NCBI RefSeq assembly: GCF_003255815.1
Contig: NC_037677.1
Coordinates: 110,746,936-110,810,935, forward strand
From: Theropithecus gelada
Taxonomy: Eukaryota; Chordata; Mammalia; Primates; Cercopithecidae
Length of the DNA stretch: 64,000 bases
Direction: 5' to 3'
Positions 25,091 to 37,564 of this stretch are shown piece after piece. The notes beneath the pieces are model-generated. The model saw only the letters and a program-made list of their open reading frames with translations. It searched no databases and was not told the origin of the DNA. Position numbers and translations under genes: made by a program. Position 1 is the stretch's first letter. The number at the start of each line of letters is the position of its first letter.

Positions 25091-25873
25091 TTCACCGGGT
25101 GATTCTAATGATTGGCTGGCTATGTTTGGGCCCGCTAAAACCAGTTACTTCTAAAGCTCTTCGGCTCTTTATTTCCCTTCAATTAGTACAAAAGGGTTCA
25201 GAACTGATAGTAGGAGATTTAAACATAACATTTCTAATGCAAGGGGTCAGCATGTTTTAAAGAATCATCCAAATAAAGGCTGAGGATAATGTGTTTCCTA
25301 AAGTCCTTCCAGAATGCCATCTACAGTAGCAGCTTCAGGGTAGAAAGGGTGGGATCCACCACAGTCAAATAATGAAAGTGTGAGTTAACCCTTTCAGATT
25401 CAAATCATTCTGAGGACTAATTGTTGGTCAGATACTGTGCTACGTTTTGTGGATACAGAAATGAAGATAACAAAGATGTCATCCTTAGAGTTCAGGCAAG
25501 TAATAATAAAAAAGCACTGCTTAAAATGACCTCTTCTGAGATCATATATACCAACTCAAAAAGATTACCACGGTATATTAAGTATGGGAAAAAAGGTTAC
25601 AAAAAAGATGTACAGTATTATTCCAATCAAGCAGGGGGAAAAAGTATATAACCATGCACAAATAAACATGTGTGACTGGTACATGTATATGTAGTAAGAT
25701 ACATAACCAAAATACCAATAATTAGCTATGGAACAAGGAATGGGATATAAAAGGATTGCAGGCAGGGGAAAAAGACATAGAGATTTAAAAAAATTCACTT
25801 TTTATTCCATATGCTTTAATTTATTCATCTGTATGTATTTACACACTGATTTAGAATTTCTAATGACTTATTT

Positions 25874-26172
25874 TATTATTTTTTTTTAGACAGAGTCTTG
25901 TTTTGTCACCCAGGCTGGAGTGCAGTGGTGCAACCTTGGCTCACTACAACCTCCGCCTCCCAGGTACAAATGATTTTCCTGCCTCAGCCTCCCAAGTAGC
26001 TGGGACTACAGGTTTGCGCCACCACGCCCAGCTAACTTTTTTTTTATTTTTAGTAGACATGGGGTTTCACCATGTTAGCCAGGCTGGTCTCAAACTCCTG
26101 ACCTCAGGCAATCTGCCCGCCTCAGCCTCCCAAAGTGCTGGGATTATAGGCGTTAGCCATCGAGTCCGGCCT
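25874..26172 (-). repeat. Alu
   Basis: Antisense Alu between 'ctaatgactt' (before) and 'ctaatgattt' (after), a slightly diverged target-site duplication. Confidence 0.92.
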
Positions 26173-26305
26173 AATGATTTTTATATAAAAGAATTACCTA
26201 GTATTAATACAATAGTGAGGTCCAAAATAGTCTAACAGTGTTAGCTTATTTTAACAAACAAGAGTCACCAGAATATCAAGTTAATAATGACAATGTGAGA
26301 AATAC

Positions 26306-26434
26306 CTGTTCCATCCGTTGGGCCATCTCTTTGTGTAATTGCTGAATTGCATTTTTAGCTGTAATGTCTTGAGCTACTAGTTTATCTTTGGAAGCTTTAA
26401 CTTCTTTATTAAGTTCTTCTATTCTTGATTCTAA
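26306..26434 (-). CDS. CCDC186: CCDC186 exon 4: residues 254-296
   Basis: 129 nt, phase 0 at both ends, acceptor CTTTACAG, donor CAG|GTATTT. It encodes LESRIEELNKEVKASKDKLV followed by AQDITAKNAIQQLHKEMAQR MEQ: regular coiled coil with Leu/Ile at heptad positions. Confidence 0.96.
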
Positions 26435-26679
26435 CTGTAAAGAAAATTATATCCAAATATTTTTATAGCTATACCAAACAGACCACGAATACTGCAAATA
26501 AATATAAACAAAGTAAATAAACATAAAGAATACAATGAATATACTTCAGCTACAGAAATAAAAACTTTCAGCAATGCTTCTATATCTCATTGGCATTTAG
26601 TAAAAATCTGGAGATTCCATTAAGTTAAGGTATCTGGCAACCCCTAGAATATCCACTAAGGAATAACGCAAAGAAATAC

Positions 26680-27732
26680 AGTAGAGTCCCGCCTTATCTG
26701 TGGCTTCACTTTCTATGGTTTCAGCAACCTTCAATCAACCACAGATCAAAAATATTAAATAAAAACTTCCAGAAATAAACAATTCACAAGTTTTTAATTG
26801 CATGACATTCTGAGTAGTGTGATGAAATCTCGTGCTGTCTTACTACGTCTCACTCAGATTGTGAGTCATCCCTTTGTGCAGCATGTCTGCACTGTACACA
26901 CTCCCTGCCAGTTAGTCACTTAGCAGCCATCTCAGTTACCAGATTGACTATGGCAGGATGACAGTGCTTGTGTGCAGCAACACTTAGCCCTTAATTAATA
27001 AGTAAGTTTACGTATTAGTGGCCCCAGAGCATAAGAACAGTGATGCTGGCGATCCACAAGTGCCAAAGAGAGGCTTTAAAGTGCTTATTTTAAGTGAAAT
27101 GGTGACTTGAAAGAAAAAAAATCATATGCTGAGGTTGCTAAGATCTACAGTAAGAATGAATCTTCTATCCATGAAACTGTGAAGAAGAAAAAAGAAATTC
27201 ATGCTAGTTTTGCTGTCACACCTCAAACGTCAGAAGTTATGGCCACACTGCATGAGCGCCTTGTTAAGACAGGAAAGGAGACAGGCAGTGGCTTATGCCT
27301 GTAATCCCAGCACTTTGGAAAGCTGAGGAGGGGGAATTGCCTGAGGTCAGGAGTTCAAGACCAGCACAGTCAACACAGCAAGACCCAATCTCCACAAAAA
27401 ATTTTAAAAATTAGCTGGGCATGGTGCTGCATGCCTGTAGTCCCATCTACTCAGGAGGCTGAGGCAGGAAGATTGCTAGAGCCCAGGATTTTGAGGCTAC
27501 AGTGAGCTGTGATCCCACCATGGTACGCCAGCCTGGACATCAGAGTGATGAGACCATGTCTCTGAAAAGAAAAAAAAAGAAAATGAAAAGGGCATTGATT
27601 TGTCAGGGGCAGATAAAAACAGAAACATATTCTGATTAATGGCAATCGGGTTCAGTGCTATTGACAATTTCATGCATCTACTTAGGATCTTGGAAGAAAT
27701 TCCCCTCAGATAAGGGGGAATTAATGTACCGT
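26680..27732 (+). mobile_element. Tigger-type (pogo) DNA transposon, internally deleted
   Basis: Ends 'cagtagagtcccgccttatc' and 'gataagggggaatta' are inverted termini of a Tigger/MER2-like element. Positions 27107-27270 still read as a transposase N-terminus: SYAEVAKIYSKNESSIHETV followed by KKKKEIHASFAVTPQTSEV, the helix-turn-helix DNA-binding region. The catalytic part is missing and an Alu splits the element. A fossil, not an active transposon. Confidence 0.85.
27275..27585 (+). repeat. Alu inside the Tigger element
   Basis: 'aggcagtggcttatgcctgt' to an A-rich tail. It separates the Tigger transposase remnant from its 3' end. Confidence 0.9.
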
Positions 27733-28750
27733 ATAGAGAAAATATCATGAAAGAAATGTAAATGTTATATTAGACAACATTCACTTAACGCAAAAGAAGG
27801 CAGTGAAGGAGGAATAGGGGAAGAAAAAAGACTTGAAACACGGAAAACGAACGATATGGCAGACATAAATTCCACCATCAACAATAACATTAAATGAAAG
27901 TAGATTTAATAACCATGTAAAAAGGCAGAAATTAACAGACTTAATTAAAAAAACAAGATTCAACTATATGTTGTCTACAGAAGGCATTTTAGGTTCAAAA
28001 TGCAAACAAACTGAAAAGAGTGGAAAAAATACATAATGCAAACAGCAATCATAAGGAAGGAAGAGTAGCTATACTTACATAAAAACAGACTAAAATTAAG
28101 AATGTTACTAGAGATAAAGAATAGCTCATAAAAATAAAAAAGATCAAGCCATCAGAAAGATCTAACAGATAAATGTATATGCATCTAAGAATGTAGCATC
28201 AAAATACATGAGACAAAAACTAACAGAAATAAAAGGGAAAACAGACAAGTCAACAATAGTTGGAGACTTCACTACCCTACTTTCAAATAACGAATAGAAT
28301 TAGGCAGACGATTAACACAGAAATAGGAGACTTAACCGCTACAAAACAATGGAATCTAATACATCTACACAACACTCCACCCAGGAACAGCAGTGTATAC
28401 ACTTTCATCAAGTGCACATGGAATATTCTCCATGACAGAGGATACGCTAGGTTACAAACAAACTTCCATAAATTTAAATGATTAAAATCATATGGAGTAT
28501 GTTCTCCTACCATAATGGAATAAAATGAGACCTCAGTAACAGAAAGAAATTTGGGAAATTCACAAATTTGTGAAAATTAAAACACATACTCCCTAAATAA
28601 ACACAGAAGAAATTGCAAGGGAAATTAGGAAGTACTAGATGACTAATGAAAATGAAAACATAATATACCACAACTTAGGAGACACATCTAAATGAGTGCT
28701 TAGAGGAAAATTTATAACTATAAATACCTATATTAAAAAAGAAGAAAGGG

Positions 28751-29053
28751 GGCCAGGTGCGGTGGCTCATGCCTGTAATCTCAGCACTTTGGGAGGCAGA
28801 GACAGGAGGATCACCTGAGGTCAGGAGTTCGAGACCAGCCTGGCCAACATTGTGAAACCCCGTCTCTACCAAAAATACAAAAATTAGCTGGGTGCGGTGG
28901 CGGGCGCCTGTAATCCCAGCTACTCGGGAGGCTGAGGCAAGACAATCGCTTGAACCCAGGAGGCCGAAGTTGCAGTGAGCTGAGATCGCGCCACTGCCCT
29001 CCAGTCTGGGTGACAAGAGTAAAATGCCGTTTCAAAAAAAAAAAAAAAAAAAA
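28751..29053 (+). repeat. AluS-like with target-site duplication
   Basis: 'ggccaggtgcggtggctca' start. 'aaaaaagaagaaagg' lies on both sides. Confidence 0.93.
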
Positions 29054-29198
29054 GAAGAAAGGATATCAAACTAATAACCTAAACTTCCATCTTAAGACAC
29101 TGGAAAAAGAGCAAACTAAACCGAATACCAAGAGGAGGAAGAAAATAATAAAAACTAGAATGGAAATTAATGAAATGAAGAATAGAAAAACAGAGACA

Positions 29199-29483
29199 AG
29201 CCCAGGTGAAGTGGCTCATGCTTGTAATCTCAGCACTTTGGGAGGCTGAGGCAGTGGATCGCTTGAGCTCATGAGTTCAAGACCAGCCTGGGCAATATAG
29301 TGAAAACCCGTCTCCACAAAAAAATACAAAAATTAGCTGGATGTGGTAGTGCATGCCTGTAGCAGCAGCTACTCAGGAGGCCGAGGTGGGAGGATCACTT
29401 GAGCCTTATAGGTAGAGGCTGCAGTGAACCAAGATCATAACACCACACTCCAGCCTGGGTGATAGTGCCAGACTCTGTCTCGG

Positions 29484-29518
<35 letters not shown>

Positions 29519-29530
29519 GAAAAAGAAAAA
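29199..29530 (+). repeat. Alu with (AAAAG)n tail
   Basis: Starts 'agcccaggtgaagtggctca'. The tail expands into AAAAG repeats at about 29496-29530. Confidence 0.88.
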
Positions 29531-30668
29531 CGGAGACAACAAACAAAACCAAAAATTAGTTCTCTGAAAAGATGAAAATTGACAAACCTTTAGTTGGAAT
29601 GACTGAGGAAAAAAGAAAGATGACTGAAATTACTAGAATCAAAACGAAAGAGGGACATTATTACTGACCTTATAGAAATAAAAAGAATTGAATGAATAAA
29701 TACTATGAACAATTTAATTTAGAGACGAAATGAACAATTCCTAGAAGACACAAACTACCAAAACTGACTCAAGAAGAAAGAGAAGATCTGAATAGACCTA
29801 TAACAAGTAGAGATTGAATCAGAATAACAAAAAAGAACAACGAAAACCTACCCACAAAGAACAATTCAGGCCCAGGTGGCTACACAGGTAAAATTGTTTA
29901 AAACAATTAAAGAAGAATAAATACCAATTCTTCACAAATTTTTGCTCTTCCCCCAAAAAGGAACACTTCCCAACTCATTCTATTCATTCCTAGGTATACA
30001 CCTGAGAGAAATGAAAGCATATGTACACATAAAAACTAGTACATCAATGTTCAGAGGCATTATTCATAATAGTCAAATGGCAGAAACAACCCAAATGTCC
30101 ATCAACTGATGAAGGGGTAAACATTAAAACATTAAATATCTATATAATGAACTACTATTCAATCATTAAAAAGAATGAAGTACTGATACATGCTACAACT
30201 TGAATGAAACCTTAAAAACACTATGTTAAATAAAACAAGCTAGATAAAAAGGGGTACTTATTATATAATTCCTTTTATATGAAATGTCCAGAATAGGGAA
30301 ATATGTAGAGACCAAAAGATTACTTGTTCCCTAGGGCAGGGTTGAGGGAGTACTGTTGGAGGGAAACGAGAAGTGACTACTAATGTGTGCTGCATTTCTT
30401 TTTGGGGTGATGGCATGTTCTATAATTGTGGTGGTTGTACAAGTAAAAGTCATTGAATTGTACACTTAAAATAAGTGAACTGTGTGGAAAGTTAATTATA
30501 TCTCAATAAACCTGTTGAAAGAGACCTAAATCTTACTTTATCATACACATATACTAATTTTCCTTATTACAAAATTATCTACAGCAACACTGAGCAATAG
30601 AAGTACAAGCCACGTGTGGAATTTAAACTTTCTAGTAGTCACACTTTAAAAAGTAAAATTCTTTTTAC

Positions 30669-30985
30669 TGCTGGGTGCGGTGGCTCATGCCTGTAATCCC
30701 AGCACTTTGGGAGGCCAAGATGGGCAGATTGCCTGAGGTCAGGAGTTCAAGACTGGCTTGGCTAACATGGTGAAACCCTGTCTCTACTAAAAATACAAAA
30801 ATTAGCCAGGCGTAGTGGCAGGCGCCTGTAATCCTAGCTACTCAGGAGGCTGAGGCAGGAGAATTGCTTGAACCTGGGAGATGGAGGTTGCAGTGAGCCA
30901 AGATCGCCATTGCACCCCAGCCTGGGCAACAAGAGCGAAACCCCATCTCAAAAATAAAATAAAATAAAATAAAAAATAAAAAAAA
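30669..30985 (+). repeat. Alu with (AAAAT)n tail
   Basis: 'gctgggtgcggtggctcatg' start. The tail is AAAAT-rich at 30950-30985. Confidence 0.92.
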
Positions 30986-31283
30986 GAAACAGGTGAAATA
31001 GTTTATTAAACCCAATATATCCAAAATATTATCATTCCAATATTATCAATCCACGTGAAAAAAATGAGCTGTTTTATTTTTATACTAACTCTTCTAAGTT
31101 ACATGTGTATTTTACACTTACAGCACTTCTCAATTTAGACTAGCTACCTTTCAAGTGCTCAATAGTTATGCAGCTGGTGGATGCCATATTAGATAGTGCA
31201 GATCTAGAGATAAAATTAAGAAAGAAAAGCCTGTTATACTGATTTTCTATTTAGAAGCATAAAGTTATTGAAATGCTAGCAAA

Positions 31284-31797
31284 GGCCGGGCGCGGTGGCT
31301 CAAGCCTGTAATCCCAGCACTTTGGAAGGCCGAGACGGGCGGATCACGAGGTCAGGAGATCGAGACCATCCTGGCTAACACGGTGAAACCCCGTCTCTAT
31401 TAAGAAATACAAAAAACTAGCCGGGCGAGGTGGCGGGCGCCTGTAGTCCCAGCTACTCGGGAGGCTGAGGCCGGAGAATGGCATGAACCCGGGAGGCGGA
31501 GCTTGCAGTGAGCTGAGATCCGGCCACTGCACTCCAGTCTGGGNNNNNNNNNNNNNNNNNNNNNNNNNNNNNNNNNNNNNNNNNNNNNNNNNNNNNNNNN
31601 NNNNNNNNNNNNNNNNNNNNNNNNNNNNNNNNNNNNNNNNTGGCGGGCGCCTGTAGTCCCAGCTACTCGGGAGGCTGAGGCCGGAGAATGGCATGAACCC
31701 GGGAGGCGGAGCTTGCAGTGAGCTGAGATCCGGCCACTGCACTCCAGCCTGGGCGACAGAGCGAGACTCCGTCTCAAAAAAAAAAAAAAAAAAAAAA
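31284..31797 (+). repeat. Young Old World monkey AluY, split by an assembly gap
   Basis: 'ggccgggcgcggtggctcaa' start with OWM variants. 'gaaatgctagcaaa' flanks the whole block on both sides (about 31270 and 31800), so this is one insertion event. The block is 514 bp instead of about 305 because the right-arm segment 31431-31543 recurs at 31641-31753 around the N run. Confidence 0.93.
31544..31640. other. Assembly gap, 97 N
   Basis: Unknown bases inside an AluY. Flanks are duplicates of each other (offset 210 bp), so the gap probably contains no real extra sequence. Confidence 0.99.
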
Positions 31798-32308
31798 AAG
31801 AAATGCTAGCAAAAGAAAGGTGAATCCAATTTTCTCTGGAAAAAAAAAAAAAAAACCACTAATAAGGTCGTGAAAGGAAGGGCTCTGGTTCCATTCTACC
31901 TGTTCAGTCTGAAGTTTCTGGTCATTGAGTGACCTGACTACCAAAATACGGATTCAGCCTGTTATTAAGGCTCCCTTACACTTTACCATTCTAACTTTGG
32001 TTTATATGTGGGGACCCTAGAGCACATCAAAATCAGGATTAAATACATCCAATACTACAAATACAGTCACCTTCCAATGACGCATCAAGTGAAAACTTGT
32101 TTTACCAATTGTTTACTGTTATTTTCGTTATATAACTTTCTGTGAAAGATGAGACAAAATGAAATACTTTTAAGGCTAGAATGCTTCTAATCCTTTTCAC
32201 AGAAGAAAAAGCACCTCAAAAATAAAGAGCAGCTCAGCTTTGCTATTAGTCTGAATATTCACTTTGTTGATTCATGCATCAGAGGAGTTCATTTAAAAAC
32301 TAGAAAGA

Positions 32309-32632
32309 GTCGGGGGCAGTGGCTCATGTCTGTAATCCCAGTACTTTGGGAGGCCAGGCTAAGGCAAGTGGATCACCTGAGGTCAGGAGTTCAAGACCAG
32401 CCTGGCCAACATGGTGAAACCCTGTCTCTAATAAAAATACAAAAACTGGCTGGGTGTGGTTGGTGGCCGTCTATAATCCCAGGTACTTGGGAGGCTGAGG
32501 CAGAAGAATCACTTGAATCCAGGAGTCAAAGATTGCAGTGAGCCGAGATTGTGCCATTGCATTCCACCCTGGGTGATGAGAGCAAAACTCTGTCTCAAAG
32601 AAAAATAAAAAGTAAAAAAAAAAAAAAAAAAG
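32309..32632 (+). repeat. Alu
   Basis: 'gtcgggggcagtggctcatg' start, A tail from 32615. Confidence 0.9.
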
Positions 32633-33019
32633 AAAGAAAAGGACAGGCTAGGAAAGCCAGTAAGCCAGATGCAATCTAGCCTTCACAATATAGTTTTTAA
32701 AAATACTGAGAATGGAACCACACCAAAATATAAACTTAAAACATCCTAATGTCAGACATAAACTTTTATATTTCTATTGCTTCCTCCCTATTGGCAAAAA
32801 CAGTCTAGTTGACTCAAATCGTCTTTTTGCTTATTTTGAACATAACGGAATGTGTTCTACTATATGTAGTACAGCAGTCACACATATAAGAATAAACTTA
32901 CATAAAAGGAAATACATCAGGCTATGAGTCCTACTTTGTAAGAGAGAATGGTTTAAATGCCACGCAATTCTCTGCATTTAGAATATGATTTACCTTATAG
33001 AACTTCAACTTATACGAAA

Positions 33020-33345
33020 GTTTTTTTTGTTTTTTTTTTTGAGACAAGGTCTCACTCTGTCACCCAGGCTGCAGTACAGTGGCACGATCTCAGCTCACTG
33101 TAGCCTCAATCTCCCAGGCTCAAGTGGTCCATCCACCTCAGCCTCCTGAATAGCTGAGATTACAGGCGTATGCCACCAGATGCAGCTAATTTTCTGGGTT
33201 TTTTTTGTTTTTGTTTTTGTTTTTTGTAGAGACAGGGTTTCACCATGTTGCCCAGGCTGGTCTCAAACTCCTGGGCTCAAGTAATCCACCCACCTTGGCC
33301 TCCCAAAGTGCTAGGATTACAGGCGAGAGCTGCCACAATCAGTTG
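33020..33345 (-). repeat. Alu with expanded T-rich middle linker
   Basis: Antisense Alu; the central linker is widened to TTTTTGTTTTTG repeats at 33198-33227. Confidence 0.9.
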
Positions 33346-33406
33346 CCATGAATGTATTTATTTTATTAATTGAAGTATGGTCTTTGAAGATTTTTTTCTT
33401 TTTTAC

Positions 33407-33533
33407 CTGTTTAATTGTGTTCATATGCTGCTTCTCTGTTTCTGTTCTTTTTTTTAGTTCTTCTCTTAAATTGTCTTTTTCTGAACAAATATCTACGAAG
33501 AGCTCCTGATGCTTCTTATTTTCTTTAATTAAC
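33407..33533 (-). CDS. CCDC186: CCDC186 exon 3: residues 211-253
   Basis: The 127-nt exon is bounded by acceptor TATTTAG and donor CAG|GTAAAA. The first base completes Lys211, then LIKENKKHQELFVDICSEKD and NLREELKKRTETEKQHMNTI follow. This is charged, heptad-patterned sequence that begins the main coiled coil. It ends in phase 0. Confidence 0.96.
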
Positions 33534-33861
33534 CTAAATATAAAAAGGGCAGTATATGTAAAACATAATTTAAAATGGAGATAAACTAATATGTGGAATA
33601 TAATTTGTTTACAGATTAGGGTATAGATATCTATAATTATTCATTATAATGTTAATAAATTAACATTCCTAAATAATCATTTTATAGTGAAACATAATAC
33701 TTTGCAAAAGATTCTCTGGCTAATTAGGCTGTTAACTTTTCCCTAGAAATATGAATATTTCAAATCAAAATATAATCAGATGAATGAAAAGCACATTCTT
33801 CCAAATGTATACCTTCGGGTATCTCAATTATGCACCAATCCTGTCAGCATTGACACTCTTC

Positions 33862-34070
33862 AAATAAGTGGTTCTCAACGACAGGCAATTTTGCCCTTTC
33901 AGGCAAATCTGTCTGAAGACATTTTTGGTTGTCGTAACAGGGGTAGGGGCTGCTACTGGCATCTAGTGGATGGAGGCCAGGGATGCTGCTAAAAACATCC
34001 TACAATGCACAAGACAACTCCAACAAAGAATCTGGCCCCAAAGGGCCATACTGCTAAAGCTGAAGTCTTG
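33862..34070 (+). mobile_element. MER20-like hAT DNA transposon
   Basis: 'gtggttctcaacgacaggca', 'agacatttttggttgtcgta', 'gctactggcatctagtggat' and 'catcctacaatgcacaagac' give nearly the full MER20 consensus. Confidence 0.88.
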
Positions 34071-34399
34071 CTTTAGATTTTAACTATTTTAATGATATTC
34101 TAATAGTTATAATGTACAGTCAACGTAAAACAGCAAAATAAAATCTAGGCAGAAATATCATCTTGAATTCCCCTAGAAAAAGAGAAATAAAATCTCAAAA
34201 ACTGCCTGCAAAGTGCTAAGATACCTAAGAAAGTTAACAGCAAGTACTCGAGGCCTTAGCTGTAACCTGACACTTATTGCACATTTGCTATTGGTTAAAT
34301 TTAGTTTTTTTAGTTTAAAAAAGTGTATTTTTTCATTTAGTATTCAAAATAAGTCTATGAAATTATTACTATCACTTCTGTTTTACAAATTAAAAAAAA

Positions 34400-34540
34400 A
34401 AAAAAACTAGTTAGGCATGATGGCTCACGCCATGAGTCCCAGGAGAGGCACTTGATTCCAGGAGTTCCAGGCTGCAGTGAACTCCACTGCACTCCTGCCT
34501 GGGCAACAGAATAAGACCCTTGTCTCTAAAAATAAAATAT
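34400..34540 (+). repeat. Alu fragment with internal deletion
   Basis: 'aggcatgatggctcacgcca' jumps to 'ttgattccaggagttccagg' and ends 'tgggcaacagaataagaccc'. Only about 140 bp remain. Confidence 0.8.
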
Positions 34541-34674
34541 TAATAGCAAAACAAAACTGAAGCCTAAGACTTGTTCCAGGTCACACAGCTAGTAAGCAGT
34601 TGAACTCTGAATTTTGTTTTGGATCCAGGTATAGTACCAAAGCCCCAGGCCTTTCCACCTTCCACTTCGAAGAT

Positions 34675-34960
34675 CACTCATTAACTCAACAAGTACTTAC
34701 TCGGCATCTATTTTATGTGGGAAATATGTCAGCAGATAGCCCCTGCCCTGGTGGAACTTACATTCATTCTAGGGGATAAAATAAAAATAGACCCTAGATA
34801 TATAACAAAATGTCAGCTGGTGATTAAGTCCTATTAAGAAAAATAAAGGAGAGCGAAAAGCCAGAGAGTGACTTGAGCTGCTATTTTAGATAAGTAGTCC
34901 AGACAGGCTTCTCTGAAAAGGTGACAGTTGAGCCTAGGAATACAGTGAGGAAACAATCAT
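34675..34960 (+). repeat. L2-like LINE fragment
   Basis: 'ttaactcaacaagtacttac', 'ctgccctggtggaacttaca' and 'caggcttctctgaaaaggtg' follow L2 3' order. Confidence 0.6.
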
Positions 34961-35214
34961 AAAAACGTTTGGAAAAAAGGCAAATACATGCATGCTTATT
35001 CAAGCCTTTTATGACACAGTGGTTTAACTTAGATCATTTATGTGAGGCATACTCAGTGTGCTACACAAAACTGCTTGAGACACAAGAGTCCTGGCTATAG
35101 TTCACAAGCGAATAATAAAAGGAGGGGGAAGTGAAGAGCAGTGAATACTCAATTTGTTACTTATGTGCCAAATGCATATGCTATATATAAACAACTATTC
35201 TTAATTAAGAATTT

Positions 35215-36115
35215 TGATCCCAGCACTTTGGGAGGCCGAGGCAGGCAGATCATGGTATCAAGAGATCGAGACCACCCTGGCAAACATGGTGAAACCCCGT
35301 CTCCACTAAAAATACAAAAATAAGCTGGGTATGGTAGCGCATGCCTGTAGTCCCAGCTACTTGGGAGGCTGAGGCAGGAGAATCGCTTGAGCCTGGGAAG
35401 CGGAGGTTGTAGTGAGCCGAGATCCGCCACCGCACTCCAGCTTGGCAACAGAGCGAGACTCCGTCTGAAAGAAAAAAAAAAAAGAATTTTGGGCTGGTCA
35501 CAGTGGTGCATGCCTATAATCCTGGCACTCTGGGAGGCCAGTGTGGGTGGATCGCCTGAGCTCTGGAGCTCCAGACTAGCCTGGGCGACATCATGAAACC
35601 CCATCTCTACAACAACAAAAAAAAACAACACAAAAGTATTAGCTGAGCATAATAATGCACACCTGTAGTCCCAGCTACTTGGGATGCTGAGGTAAGAGGA
35701 CAAATTGAGCACAGGAGGCTGAGGCTGCAGTGAGCTGAGATCACGCCCACTACACTCCAGCTTGGGAGAGAAAGACCCTATCTCAAAAAAAAAAAAAGAA
35801 CAATTTTGGGCCAGGCGCAGGGGCTCCCGCCTGTAATCCCAGAAATTTGGGAGGCTGAGGCGGGTAGATCACTTGAGGTCAGGAGTTTGAGACCAGCCTG
35901 GCCAACATGGCGAAACCCTGTCTCTACTAAAAATACAAAAATTAGCTGGGTGTAGTGGTAGGCACCTGTAGTTCCAGCTACTTGGGAGCCTGAGGTGGGA
36001 GAATTGCTTGAATCCAGGAGGCAGAGGTTGCAGTGAGCTGCGGTCGCGCCACTGCACTCCAGCCTGTATGACAGAGCGCACCTCCACCTCAAAAAAAAAA
36101 AAAAAAAAAAAAAAA
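35215..36115 (+). repeat. Three Alus in tandem, same orientation
   Basis: Alu 1 (about 35215-35482) lacks its 5' part. Alu 2 (about 35491-35795) and Alu 3 (about 35809-36115) are full length. Each begins after an 'aattttg' motif (35208, 35483, 35801), so each newer copy went into the junction of the earlier one. Confidence 0.9.
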
Positions 36116-37074
36116 GAATTCGGTTGAAACTTTAGACAGTAATATTGATGTGTTCAAAAATCAAGGAACAGAAATAAAGAGAAGAATGGTGCTTGCGAGG
36201 GCACAGGGGGTGAGTGAAAAGGGTAGATGTTGGTCAAAGCCTACAGACTTTTCAGTTATAAAATGAGTAAGTCCTGGGGATCTAATATACTCCATGGTGA
36301 TAACAGTTAATAACATCATATTGTACACTTGAAATTTGTTTAGACAGTAGATCTTAAATGTTCTCACTACACACACAAAGGTAACTGTGATGTGACAGAT
36401 GTGTTAACTAACTTGATTGTGGTAATCATTTCACAATGTATATCAAATCATCACATTGTACTCTTTAAATATATACAATTTTTATCAGTTATATTTCAAT
36501 AAAGCTGGGGCAAAAATGGGGGAATAGATGTATACACAAAGATATCTGGAAATAGATGGATTCATGAAAATTTCAAAGAAAGTAAAAGGCAGTTTTCTTC
36601 ATAGAAAATTAGATGAAGGAAAAAGTTAAGAAAAAAATCTAGTTGTTTTAGAGCAAACCTGAATCACACAGCATTTTATCTGGAATTTAAAACATTATGT
36701 GTATAACCAGAGATTAACTAGAGATTAACCTCGATTTAAAATAACACCTGACATTTGTGTGATGTCCTAATGTCCACAAACAATTCCATCAGGTAAGTAC
36801 TGTCACTCTCAGGTGAAAAAATCTTTCACTCAAAGAGGCTGACTTGGCCAAGACAACAGAGCTGGCAAATGCCAATGGGTATCTTCCAAATAGCAGACAT
36901 CAGAATTATGATTATTCTATTCACTTGTTCTGCCACTGTTCTGACAGGATGAAGCAAAAAAGAGAAACCAGTTTTCTACTCTATTTCTAGTATTTTCAGA
37001 TACACTTAACAACTTACAACTGGCTCATTTCTAATAACCGTATTTTAAAAAGCTCTAAAGCCCCATTAACAAAG

Positions 37075-37255
37075 CTTAGATTTTAACTTTGCATTTGTTA
37101 GCATATGGCCTTGAACAAGTTACTTTTTATCTCTCTGTGCTTCAGGTAACTCACCTGTACAATGGGGATAATAATACATGTCACAGAGAGTTCTTGTGAA
37201 GAATCCATGAACTAATGTATGTAATATACCAGGCACATAATTATCAGCATATACA
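37075..37255 (+). repeat. MIR SINE
   Basis: 'ggccttgaacaagttacttt', 'cacctgtacaatggggataa' and 'taccaggcacataatta' are MIR-like. Confidence 0.75.
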
Positions 37256-37564
37256 TGTTTACCGCTATTATCATTAAATGTAAAACATCTTATAATTTAT
37301 AAGATAGATTTATAACTTATATATGAAAGTGGCAAGAGTCTAGATCTAAGTAAAGTGGGAAGAGGTATCAGAGATAATCTCAAGAGGAAGGTCTAAAAGA
37401 ATAGGTACAGACTACAGGAAAATGAGAAAGTTACCCTATAAAATGCAAGAACAGCAGCAGCACTGATGGTTCAAGTACAAAAGCATATAGTTTATTCATA
37501 TAATATAGTATTTCAGTAATGAATAGCAATAGCAGGGGGTAGTATTAAGAAGGGCCTTGGAGTA

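Larger units (their letters stand above)
27740..30530 (+). mobile_element. Old LINE-1 remnant (ORF2 parts and 3' end) with Alu insertions
   Basis: L1 ORF2-like phrases occur at 28080-28280 ('tcaacaatagttggagactt' encodes the GDF motif region) and 29540-29880. The 3' UTR is at 29960-30530 ('cccaaatgtccatcaactga', 'tatgaaatgtccagaatag', 'gaattgtacacttaaaat'). All frames are broken by stops, and it is split by Alus at 28751 and 29199. A dead L1M-age copy. Confidence 0.8.

Noticed and set aside
24910..25260. 116-codon plus-strand frame rich in Gly/Lys/Glu
   Set aside because: Half of it is translation of the GGAA microsatellite; no conserved remainder.
27107..27304. Possible domesticated transposase gene
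   Set aside because: Only the DNA-binding N-terminus remains and it runs into an Alu; no promoter or intact catalytic region, so kept as a fossil.
31344..31777. Long open frames of 125-132 codons on the minus strand
   Set aside because: They run through the N gap and are antisense Alu translation; the length is an artefact of the unknown bases.
35161..35712. 183-codon minus-strand frame
   Set aside because: Reads antisense through two adjacent Alus; no non-Alu domain.
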